A stretch of 64,000 nucleotides of DNA from Paragonimus westermani (GCA_008508345.1 QNGE01003805.1:1-64000), one strand, 5' to 3'; counted from the first letter of the stretch, positions 33,951-47,169 are shown. The notes: generated by a model not told the origin, from the sequence alone. Made by a program: numbers and translations.

Positions 33951-35567
33951 TGAAAAACCGGAAATCCCCACCATTCAGACGACGTAATCAATCGTTCCAA
34001 ATTTAAATGATGCTCACACAATAAAATTTCAAAATGAAACAGTAGCTGACGCGGTGATTTCCGTGACAGCCAGCTACGTGTACTAGCAGGAGTAGACAGT
34101 GGCGGATAATTTCCATGATGCCTTGAGATGAACTTGCTGTGCCCGTTAACAGAACAGAATACGAAACCATGTTACACATTTCTCGTTTAAAAAATTGCAG
34201 TTTGCTTTCGGTCTTCGTTAAGAAATCCGAAGAGTTCGGTGGTCTTCAAATGATAATTAGAAGTAAGTGAACGTTTGACTGAAATAGATCTTAAAGGTGG
34301 TATTCAGGTTATTTGCAATGAAAGATCTAGTATAACACTTTCGACCGCAAGCGTGTGTTTCTCCTCGGTTTTTTATTTCACTTGTGTCCTTCTACTCGAT
34401 TCACTGTATAAGATGAATGATCCTTGTTATCAACTGAATCAACAATTTTGATTGCACACTGGATGAAAAATAAACGCTTAGTCTTCATTAACAACATCTG
34501 CCCTGCACTAATAACATGAACAGGGTCAAGTAAATTGACGCACATACCGTACTTTTGAGCACGAGAATACGACAGATTCTGAGTAAATCTTTCGATATTG
34601 AGTTGTGTAGGCTTGAAAGTAGCGCATAAGTTCCATCTCCGGAACTGTTATCATCAGACTTGTTCGATAGTTGCAATCGCTAGTCACCATTCATGGGTAG
34701 TTCCATCTCGAGGAAGATAGTTCTTCCTTACAGTGGTCAATTTTCCATTTTTGATTATACATACTGTCGAAATAACCGGGAGAGTTTTTTGAACAAGATC
34801 ACTTCCTACTTTCAAAATGAATGTACGAGTCATTGTTTGTAATATCGGTTGCGTCTGCCCAAAATTTTTGTAGAGAACCAGTGGTACCCTTTACAATTGT
34901 GGCCTCAGAACAAAAGCGACAATGACAACAAGACAGATGGAGCATCACTTGGCACCAGGCGATGTGATTAAAGTGAATATCCGCTCCGCCTGGCTAATTC
35001 GTACACACGTGTATTTCATAAAAAGGTGGCGTTTGTAGTGTCAGACAAAGTTGAACACCAATGAAATGAATTCACTGACCAACGTATGTTGTCTGAAAAT
35101 CTGACTGTTTACAGATTCCTTTTCGCTCACTTTAATACAAGGTGAAAACTACTATTGGCGCTCACTAAGGGCCAGTAGTCCGGTGAAATATCGTTTTAAT
35201 CTTCTGGTTGTCGAAATTGGTTGGGTTTGTGAAGATTGCAACGGTGTTGTCCCACATGTTTGTTCACTACTTATCAGACGTTTTGCGTGAGTGTATCCAA
35301 ATCTTCTGAGCGTACACGAAGTACAATACATTAAAAATTGTCGTGTTCGCCCTAATAGGGTGTATACAGTATAAAGCACATATCGCCTACCCCGATCATA
35401 TCAAGGTGTTCTGAAAAGAACTTTGTCACTGGCGTTTGCTTGTTTCAGAGCTTGCCGGCTTGGTGTCCGATTTACTTTAACAGCTAACGGAAGAATATCT
35501 CCAACCGGAAGTTTTGTCGACCTGGTGAATTAAATGTTTATTTCCGCCGTCTCACTTTTGTCTACAG
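33951..35567. other. Non-coding or intronic stretch
   Basis: Short frames only. Nothing identified apart from the pyrimidine-rich acceptor at its right end. Confidence 0.4.
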
Positions 35568-35814
35568 GTTGGAGCTGAATAATTTGAAAAACAACGTAAT
35601 AACAGCTGTGTCCACTGCGCCAGTGACGTTGAACAATGTGCCCAAACATAGCAAATCAGCAAGTGCAATTGTCTCTCAGTGTTATAGTAAGAAATCGCAC
35701 ACTAGACTCAGTCAGGTGGCCTGCCTATGTGACCTCCGTAATAAAGGCCTTCCGGAGCACCTTGTCCGCAAAATCTTGAAATCGACCCACATGACTTGGG
35801 GTACCGACAACTAA
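35568..35814 (+). CDS. Candidate terminal exon, unrecognised
   Basis: The acceptor is one of the best in the window (CCGTCTCACTTTTGTCTACAG, ending 35567). One base and 81 open codons follow, ending in TAA. The product starts LELNNLKNNVITAVSTAP, is Lys/Ser-rich in the middle and ends with a Leu-rich basic segment (ACLCDLRNKGLPEHLVRKIL). AATAAA occurs about 360 nt downstream (near 36178), a plausible 3' UTR length. I looked for an SOCS-box or F-box reading of the Leu-rich end and do not find it convincing. No upstream exon was found. Confidence 0.32.
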
Positions 35815-37504
35815 AAGCATATTAATCCTATGTATCGCAGGCGTTAGAAGAAAAATTTTGCCATTCTTTGAAATATGTTTCAAAACGAAAGAACTTATTT
35901 GAGTTCGAAACAATTAGCAAGAAGTCGTTATTCTAACCTATTGGTAACGTTTTGTTCCTGACAAAAAATTCGTCAGACCAAAAGAACCAGTTACTGGATG
36001 TCTAGCATGCATATTTTACCGTTAAGCTACTCTTAATTATGTGAGTGCATGAATTATTCATTAAGAGACTGAACACATAAGATTAATTTCTTAATGCGTT
36101 GTTGTGGCCAAAGGCGCAACACAAATAATATTATTGCAGAATGAACATTCATATATGTGTGCATATTTTAGAAAAACAATAAATTTGAAATTCACTAAAG
36201 CGATATGCTGTGATAAATTTCATCAATAAGAGCAGTGCACCAAAAATCTCTCTAAAACTGCTGTGTAAATGTCAGAAAAAGTCTTTTTTTCAGTATTTCG
36301 ATAAAGTAAGATGACATCAGGAAACCTCTAACTTACCTCCAACCGTAAGCCTAAGTGAGTTTGAAATAGAATTCTGACGCCTGAAGAAATTTGGAACACC
36401 AACTTGTGAGCGCCTTAGGCAATAAAGAGGTATATAAAAGTATATAAAATTGACTTTTCTACCATAGAAAAAACAAGCAAATAAATCAATTGAAGATATA
36501 ATGTATACACCGTAATCACATCATTCAGAATTTAAACGGTTGGCCTCCCTAAAATATCACGACAGAGACTGCGTTTTAATAGTGATGCAACGGAGTGACG
36601 CATAAAATGAATACTTCCGGCGATTTGGACCACATTGTTTCAAAAGTTTTTCCCATTATGCACAGTAATTTTTATAGTTAATCACTGCCCTGTTGTCCTG
36701 AGTATTGGGTTAGCCATGAATAATCCTCAGTTGAGATACTTTTTAAATTCATCTTCTTCGAGCTTTACGGTTTATGGCGTAATGATCAAACTGTCCCAGT
36801 TGACTGATTTGCTATTCATTACGCTCAAATCTTTACAACACCTAAACCCATCGAGTTTCAGAAGAATGTTACCAGTTGAGGCGGCGATCTAGAGACGTAT
36901 GTGCACAAAGCCGTGGGCTGTAGTCACCAGTTGCCTGGGTGTTCCGATTTAAAATTTACACTGACGTGTATATATGTGAATATGATACAGGCGGCTCAGT
37001 TACCGAACGAAATTAAAAATATGACTTCACCGTATTCGCTATAGAATGTCACTATCATCATATTTTCCTTTTTTCTTAGAGGGATAAAGTGCCTCGTCTC
37101 GTGGGTTTTCCAATACACTCCTGAAAATTTAATGGTTAAGAAAGTCCAAGTGATTAAATAATCAGGGAATACTCATTTTTCATCCCGTTGTAACAACTGC
37201 ACTGTGCGCTAGCGAATGACGGCAACCTGCTATTTAACTTGTAACTCCTCCCAGGAAAGTGTACCTCCAGGATCGGAACCCATGAACACTTATTTCGATA
37301 ATCTTATCTAATTCAAAGCATAGATCTATACTTCAGCATACTACTTCCTTCTAAGCATCTGCACAAATGACCCGAGCACAAACGTGGAAATCGCAACAAG
37401 TAATCAGTTGTACATCAGCACGATAAAATGTCTTCAACTCTCGTGGTGTCCAGCAGCATGTTGTTACCTTGATTTCTGGGATGTGTGCATCTATTGATTT
37501 TTAG
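35815..37504. other. Non-coding stretch, partly possible 3' UTR
   Basis: AATAAA motifs occur near 36178 and 36421. An 85-codon plus-strand frame at 36635-36892 has no splice support. Nothing else was identified. Confidence 0.4.
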
Positions 37505-37783
37505 GAGGTACTAATAGCTGCTAATTGCTCCATTGATAACCTACACAATTACTGCAATATTGATGAGATGGTCTGCTCTTCATCCATTGAAAATCGGTTC
37601 GTGTCAACAACAGACAAAATATCTGACAGCGACGTCATCCAAGAAGATAATCAGCCTAAGTGTTGGGGTGTTTGCCGAGCTTGGTATTTAAGTGGCAAAC
37701 GTTTCATCACAAGACGAGGCGAAACTGCGAAAATGCTTCAAGTTATAAGTTTGAGCGATGGGTTTGGTCTATACAGTGTATAA
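37505..37783 (+). CDS. Candidate terminal exon, Cys-containing, unrecognised
   Basis: The acceptor TCTATTGATTTTTAG ends at 37504. It is followed in phase 0 by 92 open codons to TAA at 37781-37783. An ATG lies at 37568, but the frame is open from the acceptor, directly below an in-frame TAG. The product has an N-terminal part with spaced Cys (ANCSIDNLHNYCNIDEMVC), an acidic middle (SDSDVIQEDN), and a basic end (GKRFITRRGETAKML). No poly(A) signal is near. No domain is recognised. Confidence 0.3.
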   Translation, partial: EVLIAANCSIDNLHNYCNIDEMVCSSSIENRFVSTTDKISDSDVIQEDNQPKCWGVCRAWYLSGKRFITRRGETAKMLQVISLSDGFGLYSV

Positions 37784-40499
37784 CTTACGCACTGACGGTG
37801 TCAGCTCATTTGGTGGTGAAACATTTGCAACCTTAATATTAAGCTCGGCGAAAATCCCAAAGCTTAATTTGTCAACCCAAGCTGCGGGAAACACCACCAC
37901 TGATTCTACCAATCAGAAGGATAATCACTGATGGAAACGGAATCAATTCAGTAAAGATCTGACATATTCGCCTTCAAGTAATGTGGCCGCATGTAAGAGT
38001 AACCACCTGGCCAATTGATGTTGCACGCGATCCGAAATAGAAACTTTATCATCTCCATGCGTGCGATGAGTAGTTTCCGGATGGCTAACTGATTTTTGTT
38101 GAGTACATTCTTAATTCGCACAAATGTCTGCCTAACGGTGCTAGTAAAGAGGTTGTAGGATACGCTTCAGTGCACCCTATGCATTGAGATGTGGGCTTAA
38201 TGGAAATGACATTATTAAAATAACAGCCTTGTCAGATAAGTGTGTTTTCATACTCTCTCGTTTTTTTATTAGTTCAGCTTCAACACAATCTTTGCACAGG
38301 CTGTTAATTTAACCTTTCCAACCATTCTGTGAGTTTCAAGTGAATGCAATTATAATCAACAAAACTCCCGACTTTTGCGTTGCCTGAAAGGACGGTAAAT
38401 TACTTACAGCAGCAATATACAAACGAAAGTACTATGAAGCAACCTAACTGTCGATGGGCGCAAAATTGCTGGTGTGGGTTTTCATTTTAAACTTTCCCAT
38501 CCACCCTACGAAACTCCTCCGAATCACCTCTGGTTCTTTTGCAGACCATTTCTTCCCGTAAGACGCACGCACAATGCTCAACTTCACCACCCCAAGTGAG
38601 CGCGAACGGTATGCAACCAGCTAGGACACTTGAAACTGAACAAATTAAGCTGGCCGGAAAAACCTTTACTAATGTCTGTCAAAGAATCTAAAGAAACCCC
38701 CAGTGATTTCCTCGCAGACTTGTCTAATTACTGCCTCGCCGGCGAAAAATTCCAGGTTGGTGATGTGCAAGTGCAGTCTGTGCCATATTCATAAGACAAC
38801 TTATTTCTGCTAAAAGTCTGAACAATTTGCATAGCGTATTCTACGCGGTACGGTGAGATCTGACGATGCAGACGTGAACAGGACTTCACCACAAAACGGT
38901 TTGGTAAAAAATAATTCAGAAGAAGGAGTAATATAAAATTCACCATCATACAGTCATAATGTTACTAAATAACCCGACGTCTACCTGCACCTGAGGTAGG
39001 AGTGTTGAGCCATTTGGATACTTGATTGTGCTCAGATCAAGATGGTCGTGATTGTTGTTCAGCGTATAGTGACAAGAACTACGGGACTAGCGCGCGGAAA
39101 CTGACTTCAGCGAAAAATCGACCAACTAATTGTACGGACACCAAGAGGAATGTATCTGCTAGGTGCTGAACAATCGACATGTCATTGTTCGACAAACTGA
39201 AGGCTAATTAAAAAACTAGAAAAAATTTTGGCGAATCAAATTGATGGTCACCGACGTTAACGTTGATGCTAATGACTCCGAAATGAAACGATTCGGATGG
39301 AGAAAAATTCAGGTAACTCCAACCGAAAAAGTTAGTTTCCGTGTAAGTTGGAAGCTTACACGCAAACTGGCGTTATTTGTCTGTAATTTCTCTTCAGAGT
39401 CATGGAACGTTCTTCAATTTTCTGTTGAATAACATTTCGACGATTACGCTATTGATAAATCTAGAACAGAGACAACGGGTGCCTTGGGCTAAAAATAGTG
39501 TTGTCAAAACCAAACAACGACATCGTGCATAAAAACGATTCACACAGTGAGGAAAGTTGAAACTATCATATGTTTGACGTACATTAGTGGTCCAATTTCG
39601 GAAGGTGACCGTTTGAAGATGACCTGGTGACTGTTGTTATGAAAACAATGTTGGACAGGATTTTTGTGTGGAAAAATAACAACCATTTAGGCGCACGAGT
39701 ATCTTTTAGTCGACTTCAACAATTTGTGAGCTCACAAAGCCAAACATCTGGCTCAAAAATGAAACAGTGGTATCTGTGGAAGAACAGTGGCTAATTAGTA
39801 ATGTGGCCAGTATAAGGGTTTGATCTTCTCTAACCCCAAAAATCACCTTAATCAACAACCCGGAAGAGTATTAATCAGGCATGTAAACTGAACAACAGAA
39901 CTTACCACTAGAAGTATTGGCTGCAAAATGCTAGTCAGAAACCCTGGAATGCGCGCAATAAAACAAAACACGAACGGTTAGTCACTACCTGGAATGAACG
40001 TTGTTGTGATTTTTAAAATGGAATTGGAATTCCTTTGACCTCTGAATAAAGCAATGACACTGTGTGTGTGAAATTACCATTTTCAACCATTCCCGATATT
40101 TCAAAACGTGGAAAGCCACGTTTCCAATAAATCGTTAGCCTTTTCTGGAAGCTCCCACTCGCTACTCTGACCGTTGCAGAATGTCGACCGATCTACTTGA
40201 GCCCTATAAGTTTTCGGTCAAATTAATTGACCTTGCAACTGTGGGACAAACAAAAATTATGAGAGCTATTTAGAGAGGCAACCATAAATTCTAGAACACT
40301 GCCTGCGCTGTCCTTATCCGGAAAGAGTCGGTGAGTTTAACTTTAAAACTGAATATGAAGATTTGCTCGAGTCTGCATGTTCTCAATCACTAACTACCGA
40401 AAAGCTTTCGTCCAGTTACGCAGTTATTTCTCTAGACAAGTTGTGAGACTAAACATGTGCCTTCATCCATACAGCAACGCTTTTACGGACATCCCATAG
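37784..40499. other. Non-coding or intronic stretch
   Basis: One 73-codon minus-strand frame (38728-38949) and one 63-codon plus-strand frame (39241-39432), both without context. No mobile element domain was recognised. Confidence 0.4.
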
Positions 40500-40687
40500 G
40501 CCGTTTGTGGCATGCGCGTTGAGACATGCTATGTCTGACGCTGGTTCGAATCCAGCCGAAGCCCTGATTTTTCGTGCCTGGGTCTCAACCACAATCCTAA
40601 ATACTTGCTACTGGTGAGTGCTTGTTCATAATTTTTATTGCCCTGTCTTTTTTAACGCCGCTCACGCAACACGCAATTTATTTCAGG
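40500..40687 (+). repeat. tRNA-like B-box remnant and possible 75-nt intron
   Basis: A perfect T-arm with B-box (GCTGGTTCGAATCCAGC, about 40540-40556) matches the T-arm at 7.3 kb except for one loop base, but the A-box is not recognisable. About 57 nt later a donor CTG|GTGAGT (40613) and an acceptor AATTTATTTCAG (ending near 40687) enclose about 75 nt. The frame across the junction closes after four codons. I read it as an old SINE relic with incidental splice-like signals. Confidence 0.35.
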
Positions 40688-41476
40688 CTAACTGCGTAGA
40701 GGAGCACATGCGTTTTTCCGTTTTCGCCAAATTGTTGATTTTTAGTCTCCCTTCAGGCCGTTTCTCTTCTAATAGGTTTAAAACATTATTGTCAAAGGCT
40801 TGAATTCTGTTAGTTATTTATCTGCGATTGTTATGGCAGTTCCATGAACCGGACTAGTTTATTTCCTTCTTAGTTTGTCAACTTTAGTAACTGTAAATGT
40901 CTAGTCTTCCTAAACCCGGTGTTACTGTCATCGTACCTTTTTGGAAGAGAATCCGATCCGGTCACGTATTTCCTCTGAAATACTTGTCAACAAATCACCT
41001 CATATTTTCTTCAACTCATTTCACGCATTCCTCCGCATCGACTGTTTTGTCTAGTTATGCTGCTGTATGCTGTGTACGAAAGAACATTTAACGTTCGCGT
41101 GTAGGTGTATTCAACATAAATTCCAACTGTTGTGGAGTTTTTCTAAGTTACCTGTTGATTATACCCTCCTTAAACACCTTGTTAACTGCGACAAACCTAG
41201 TGACGGAATATTTCCTGGGCTTACCAATCCTTATTTTATCACACTGCTCCAAGAAGTTTTATTGTATACATCACAAAATGAATGGTCTATTAGCTGTAAT
41301 CATTAACATCCGTTCATCTAGATCCATATTTGAAAAGTTCCCATACTCAACTTTCCAATAATTCATATTTTATAATCCGAGTAAACACGGTTATGACTAC
41401 GGTTTCATAGACAGGTTAAAAATACAATCTCCGATCGTATAAAAGTTTTGTTGCGTAACTTGCTTTGTTGTAGTGA
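40688..41476. other. Unassigned stretch
   Basis: A plus-strand ATG frame at 40897-41091 begins MSSLPKPGVTVIVP, which resembles the start of a GT2 glycosyltransferase fold, but the following residues do not continue the family and no splice site explains it. No call is made. Confidence 0.35.
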
Positions 41477-41890
41477 GTTGTTAGCTACAACTGTTTACAG
41501 CAGCATTTGCATTCGGTGGGCTTGTCGCGTAATATTCAGTCGAACTTGCTATTCGTTTTAAGTGTCCATAAGTCAGGTCTAACGTCCTTATTCAATAGCT
41601 TTATCAGTATTCCTCTGCTTTTGAATCCCGATACGATGCACTTCGTTGCAAGTTATGACTTGTCAAAACAATCGCTTATCACTTTTCACATGCAGTCGAC
41701 GGACACCATTTGGCACGGTTCCTTCGTCGTATCTCCTCAAACCCGATGGTGGTGGTCTGACCCTTATTTTTCAAGACAGATCAACCCTTGGGATTCGTGT
41801 ATAAGTTCCCACCGAAAGTACATTGTAAACCCTGTAGCAGTAACGACACTGGTAATGTCAGAACACGAGTATCGGTCAACCATGGCCTGA
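41477..41890 (+). CDS. Longest open frame of the window, unrecognised
   Basis: About 137 open codons from just below an in-frame TGA to a TGA at 41888-41890. It has no early ATG, so it would have to be an exon; a CTGTTTACAG acceptor-like tract lies just inside its start. Residues are mixed, with a Trp-rich patch (QTRWWWSDPYF) and a hydrophobic N-terminal third. In AT-rich DNA of this size about one frame of this length is expected by chance, so length alone is not evidence. No family is recognised. Confidence 0.18.
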   Translation, partial: VVSYNCLQQHLHSVGLSRNIQSNLLFVLSVHKSGLTSLFNSFISIPLLLNPDTMHFVASYDLSKQSLITFHMQSTDTIWHGSFVVSPQTRWWWSDPYFSRQINPWDSCISSHRKYIVNPVAVTTLVMSEHEYRSTMA

Positions 41891-43741
41891 TCTACTTAAC
41901 CCCACGATCACTGTCTAATTACAAGACAGCGAGCTCATCGATCAAACATAATTAGTGTCAAGCAAACACTTACTACGCAACATTTCCGCTAAAAATCTAC
42001 GTCAGTGTTTCAATAATGTTTGATACATTAAAACGCACAGGCTATCCTAACATATGAATCCTAGCTAAACTTGCCATCAAACATGTGTTGCTGACCTGGA
42101 ATTCAGAACAACGCGCCGCACGACTTGTGGCTGTATATCCATTCAGCAAGTTAAAGTTTACTGCAAGTTGTTCGTTTTCCAAGGGATATGATTTAAATCA
42201 AACACTTGTGTGCGGAACGTTCTGGTGCTTTGCCATCTTTCACTGCATAAACTAGGCACCGATCAACTCAATGAATGGGTCAGTGTCATCGTTGAAAAGC
42301 CAGCCTCAAAAGCATTCGCTAAACATAAACCTGAAACCGTGGTTGGCAGCTTAGAGGTAGTTCTTTCAGTAACGCAATATAGTGCAACGCTCCCGTTTCA
42401 ATACCTTGCCCCTCAGTCTGACTGAAAACTGAAGATGACTTAGGGCATTCCTGAATAACTTACCACATTCGATACAGTCCCTAGATATATGAGTCGTTTG
42501 CAAGATCCCACACATGCCATCTTTGTCAAAATTCACCAGAGTTAGCTATTCGTCACATTCGTCGGACAGTCTGGTGTGTACAGATACAGTCTTTTCTGAA
42601 AAGCCATTGGCAACTGATTCAAATAGTACTTTTTTCAGAGGATCCTAGCCGATACATAGAGGTTTGTTTACAAACACGTGGCCAACTTCCGCCAAAACAG
42701 AACTACAAACAGATTATGAGCAATTTTGGCAGAGATCTGCTCTGTAATTCCGTGGTCTTAGAGTGTCTGCATGGAAGTTATGATGGTTTTACGACAAAAT
42801 AACACGACGCTCTTGAGGGACTCCTGGGCACCCTGACGATTAGCTGATTGTTGTGTTCAATATATGGACATTCCTAAGACTGACAAAAACCCTCGAAAAC
42901 TGTCTTAGCTGCCACGCCGTCTGCATAAAAAGCGCACTAACAGACGGGACCGAATGACCAGTAGAACTTGATTGTACAGTAACGGCTGCAACAAAATCTG
43001 TGATATGCAACAAGGAATTACAAATCCTGCGTAGTTTGTTGTTACCCGTTAGCATGAACGAACGCACTGTAATTCAGCCCATCCGTTTGTGTGAGGAACA
43101 GTGGGGTTCACAAAGTTTCAGGATGCTCACATGACCCGTTTGACCTTCGTTAGGATTCACTAGACAGCGAAAGTCATAATGAAAATCAAACGGAAAGCCA
43201 TTCGCGCTGCAAGTCCAAACCCACTGTCACTAGTCCAAAATTGATAGGTGAACAAATCACAGGCTCGGTTAATCCCGCACGAAGTGGAATATCCCAGCAT
43301 GGCAGTGAGATGTGGTCAAGGCTTACGGCGAACTGATCGTGCATAGGCTGTGGGAACTGAAGCGAAATCGACCTTGTAAACGAAGAAATCAGATAAGAAT
43401 TCACAACTGGATACATTGACTTAATGGAGGGAACCGGGCGAAAATGCACATGATTTTCAACTACACCCCTGGCTGCGCTGTGGACTGGAATTCCGGCTAA
43501 TGAACGCGATCTCAACAGTGGCACCAGACAGGGGTTACATGTCGCTGCTGTAGTTAGCCAAATCCGTTGAGTCTATTCAAAGACAGATCCAGTTGCGCAG
43601 CTCCGGTTTAAACGTGAACGTCACGAAATGTAACAAGCAACGGTTTAAACTCTTGTGGCGGTATATAGTGCAAATGGGCAATCGGAGATGGACTGTATCC
43701 ATCACTACAAATGGACGTGGATGAGTTACACAACAGTTATA
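41891..43741. other. Unassigned stretch
   Basis: A minus-strand 112-codon frame at 43186-43524 and a plus-strand 71-codon frame at 42210-42425 were considered. Neither has start or splice support, and I see no polyprotein motif. Confidence 0.35.
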
Positions 43742-44011
43742 TCAATCCTCTTCAAAAGCTATCTTCGCAGAATTTCCGGCTGACTTCATATGAACTTCGA
43801 CTGATAATGTCAAAATGTTGAAATTTCGATCCTCCAACCTTGAAATTATCCTTAATCGGTGAGCCAGCACGCTGGATAAAACCGGTCGTGAGATTTTTAC
43901 TTGAGACCAGCATCGTTGAATATAACGAGTAAAGGGGTTCGTAAAAGATTCAAAAGGTTTGTGGATTTTCCACAGCATATTTGAGATAAGGCTCTTTATT
44001 GTAGAAAACAT
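43742..44011 (-). CDS. Hypothetical 89-codon protein, unrecognised
   Basis: A complete ATG-to-TGA frame (AATAGATGTTTTC). The N-terminal half is basic and aromatic (MLWKIHKPFESFTNPF), the C-terminal third is mixed and ends acidic (NSAKIAFEED). No signal peptide, membrane helix or known motif. No poly(A) signal follows closely. A TAG directly above the ATG fits either a start or an acceptor. Confidence 0.18.
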   Translation of the reverse strand: MFSTIKSLISNMLWKIHKPFESFTNPFTRYIQRCWSQVKISRPVLSSVLAHRLRIISRLEDRNFNILTLSVEVHMKSAGNSAKIAFEED

Positions 44012-45509
44012 CTATTTTTGTCTTTTTTCGGTGTAATTATTTAACCTTCAGAAGCATAATTACACAACCTCAAACCGATTCACATTCATCCACGTATCGC
44101 ATGCGGCTGGGCTTCTGATGTGCTGTAAGAACGTGAGTATTTTGTAGTTAGTGAGATTGCAATGGCCGGAGGCCTGGTTAGAATCACGCTGAGTGAATAT
44201 TGAACATCAACATTGTATCACAGGATGAATGCAGCACAATCCTAGGGATGGTTCCAATTACACAAACAGACCCAAGTGTCCACGACATATTACGCATAAG
44301 ACTGACGTTTATTAAAAATTCACGTGTCCTGCTGGCAGGAAATTCGATATACTTCCGAACCAACTGTTCGGTGACCAACAACAGTTGGCACCCTAGATGA
44401 AACGGAATCGACGTTGCTTGCAGACGTATGGAAAGCCTGTCTTCTACTTCAGTCAACCTATGGTCTGACTCCACTCACTGCGGTACTTTCATGACTTGTT
44501 CGATTCGGCACGTGTTCGTGATTTGCGGGTTGAGGCAGAGCGTGCCACCAATTTCAAACGGACTGCAATGTTAAACTGACCTCAAATTACACAATAACTT
44601 AACATTGATGTTCGCCTAGATAAGATTTCAACCTGTTCATACCATTTTCTTTTTTGGTAAGGTTATTGCGAACAGAACGACAAAAATAACTAACACTCTT
44701 TCCAAAATCTGAAAACCAAAACCACCGCTCCACTTGTTGCAGTTTAACGTTCTCAACCGAACGTACTCGAAGACTCAATAGAAAAGGACTGCTCGGAATG
44801 ACACCCAAAACACAACGCGAAAATTTACAAAGACACCTCGGTAAATGATTGTAAAAGTTTGATCTGTGAAATGCTACTCAGTGGAAAAACTGAAGAAATA
44901 AAATCTTCGTGAATTTAATTACGTCACTAATCACCACTGTCCCTCTGAGAAGATGAAAGTCTAATATTTCCATCAGTGCTTGATGGAAAATCAAATGTGT
45001 TTAGAGGGGGAAATCGCGCATACCCATATGACATTTTTTAAATCAGTAGGAGTGAAAATTTCCCTGACTGGATTTCCCAGACGCATTAGTCTGTAATTAC
45101 ATCATTCTGATTTTGCGTTCAAAGTAGATGTTTGTGATTGTTGTATATCACTTCCGTACATTACTACTGACTCCGTTTCATTAAAGATGTATCTCTGGAA
45201 TTCACGTGTCCTCATGATAACCCTCATAAGAATTCAATCAAAACAGTGAATCAACCAGATAATACGTTTTCACGGATATATTTTGTCTAAAATAGTACTG
45301 AAAATAATTCAACTAGCTCAAAAGTTTATCCCAGGTGAAAGTTCTAATTCAAGAGACAATGTGACAATTACACCAAGGCTAAAATCAGTCAGTCTGATGT
45401 GTTTAAGGTTCCTAAGAAGCGGTTTCTATTCCAACCCGACCTTCAAAGGCAACCAAATCATAACTAGGCTAGCACGAACTTTCAGAATAACCAGCGCAAT
45501 GCCACTTAC
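44012..45509. other. Unassigned stretch
   Basis: A minus-strand 96-codon frame (44184-44474) begins at GTG with possible acceptors CCGCAG and GTGAG, neither with a pyrimidine tract. Nothing else was identified. Confidence 0.35.
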
Positions 45510-45552
45510 AGTGCATCTCTTCGGTTACTTTTGGAAAAGCAACATGTACATC
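45510..45552 (-). CDS. Possible 43-nt micro-exon
   Basis: A strong acceptor (TTACTTGTTCCTGCTGTAG) and a GTAAGT donor (45509-45504) bracket 43 nt. In phase 0 it reads DVHVAFPKVTEEMH plus one base. A second strong acceptor (TTTTCCTGCTTCCAG) lies about 170 nt upstream. The pyrimidine-rich strand opens hydrophobic frames by composition, so the exon is only a suggestion. Confidence 0.15.
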
Positions 45553-47169
45553 CTACAGCAGGAACAAGTAACAAGACAAAATTAAACCAATTATGTTCGA
45601 GATAGTCAATCAGATGAACAACAGAGATACAGCAATATGCAAATGAAGCGTGAACAGTGATCAGGAGCGTGGACATGGAGTAGCGTGATAGAATCGTTAG
45701 GGAACGAATGAGTAACATGAATCTGGAAGCAGGAAAACAGAAAATCCACACAGATCAACCGGACGAAGCAAGAAACGGTTGGATGATCTCCACAAGTGAA
45801 ACGGACATTAGATGTTTACATCGATTTACAGTGAACAAAATGAGAGTACAAGGTGGATAAGGAAGGAATAGGGAAAGTCATCAGTTATCGGATAATATGA
45901 ATAATTGATCAGTCCGAAATATTGGTCTGGAAAGGAATTTGAAAACGGAATGAAGGTGGAGTGTGACAGGCGCATACTTACCTACCAAGCGGATGGTTGG
46001 TAACGAACTGCTTTTGAACGCACAGAGTGGTACATCGAGACAACTTTCGCGCGTGCTTCAGGTTGGGCTTGAGGATCACTCTGAGGAGAATATTAATATT
46101 CAACGTCTTCATACTGGCAAAGCACGTAGTCTGGGCGGCAAATCTGAAAAACAACAAAAGAAATTTTTATCGCTTGTGGAAAAATTCAAATTCCTGCATT
46201 TTTCATGTTGAGAATTCAGAAACATAAATGAAAATTCTATGAAATCAGTAAGTCAGAGGCGACGGGAGATTAAACATGAAAATTAGCGGAAAAAGTAAAT
46301 TGGTAAGCAATAACAGTTACAGACAGGTACTTCGATATTGTCAATCGGGTATAAAGGTTAGGCAGAGCATAAACGGCTTTTATGTAGAGTGGCACAAGAT
46401 GTCTAAATCAGTCCGCCAACAAGGTTGACAATTTCTGAAAAATTTGAGGGTGTAGATGCGGGTATGCAATAGGAATATCTCACTACCTTTCTCAAAACAC
46501 TCCGCTATATTCATGTCATCACGATTCTACCATCAAGATAAATTACCACTACGACTGTTTGTCCTCTGATATCTAGCATGGGTCTGCACGGATTGCAGTA
46601 GGTCGAAGCTTTCTCCCTGGTATACTGTCTGAAAGATTAGGATTTAGCAATGACCGTCCTGGACCGATGCTTAACTTCACCAGGCCAATGAAGATTATGC
46701 TTCAGGATGATTTATGGACAGGTTGACTGAAGTGGAACAAATTCCCGTTTCAGATGATTTTGCGGCGAATTATTATTCGCGGAAAACCCTTGGACACAAT
46801 ATGGATGAAACGACATCCGAATGGGGCACTCAAGATACGCAGCTCATTCAGGGGCTGATTTGCGTTCCTTATACAGGACGGAGAATATCCTTGCCAAACA
46901 AAAATCGAATTAGTTCAAATTTCTAGACAGGTCTGGGACAATAGCTCAGGCTAACCACAGTACCTTCGTAAGATTCTCTCAAAGCAAGAATATTTGTAAG
47001 ACGGTTCATCCCCTTCAAAAGACTGAACATCACAGTTAGAAAATGGAAGCTGGTAGATGCAGGCTTTTCGTATCGACTCGTCAGTACCAGATTTATAATA
47101 ACACAAAACGGGCTTTTATATATCGGACAGTTAGGGGGCAGTGTAGATAGCCAGTCAGTGAGTTAAGAA
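45553..47169. other. Unassigned stretch
   Basis: Two overlapping plus-strand frames at 45963-46227 and one ATG frame at 46714-46926 have no supporting context. I find no element domain above the left end of PLE copy A. Confidence 0.4.

Noticed and set aside
35568..35814. SOCS-box or F-box assignment for the Leu-rich end
   Set aside because: Spacing of the conserved Leu, Pro and Cys does not fit either motif.
40897..41091. Frame starting MSSLPKPGVTVIVP as a GT2 glycosyltransferase such as ceramide glucosyltransferase
   Set aside because: Only the first dozen residues resemble the family; the next 50 do not, and no donor falls at the point where similarity stops.
41507..41890. Longest frame taken as strong evidence for a gene
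   Set aside because: At this AT content about one frame of this length is expected by chance in 64 kb; no ATG near the start, no homology recognised. Kept only as a low-confidence entry.
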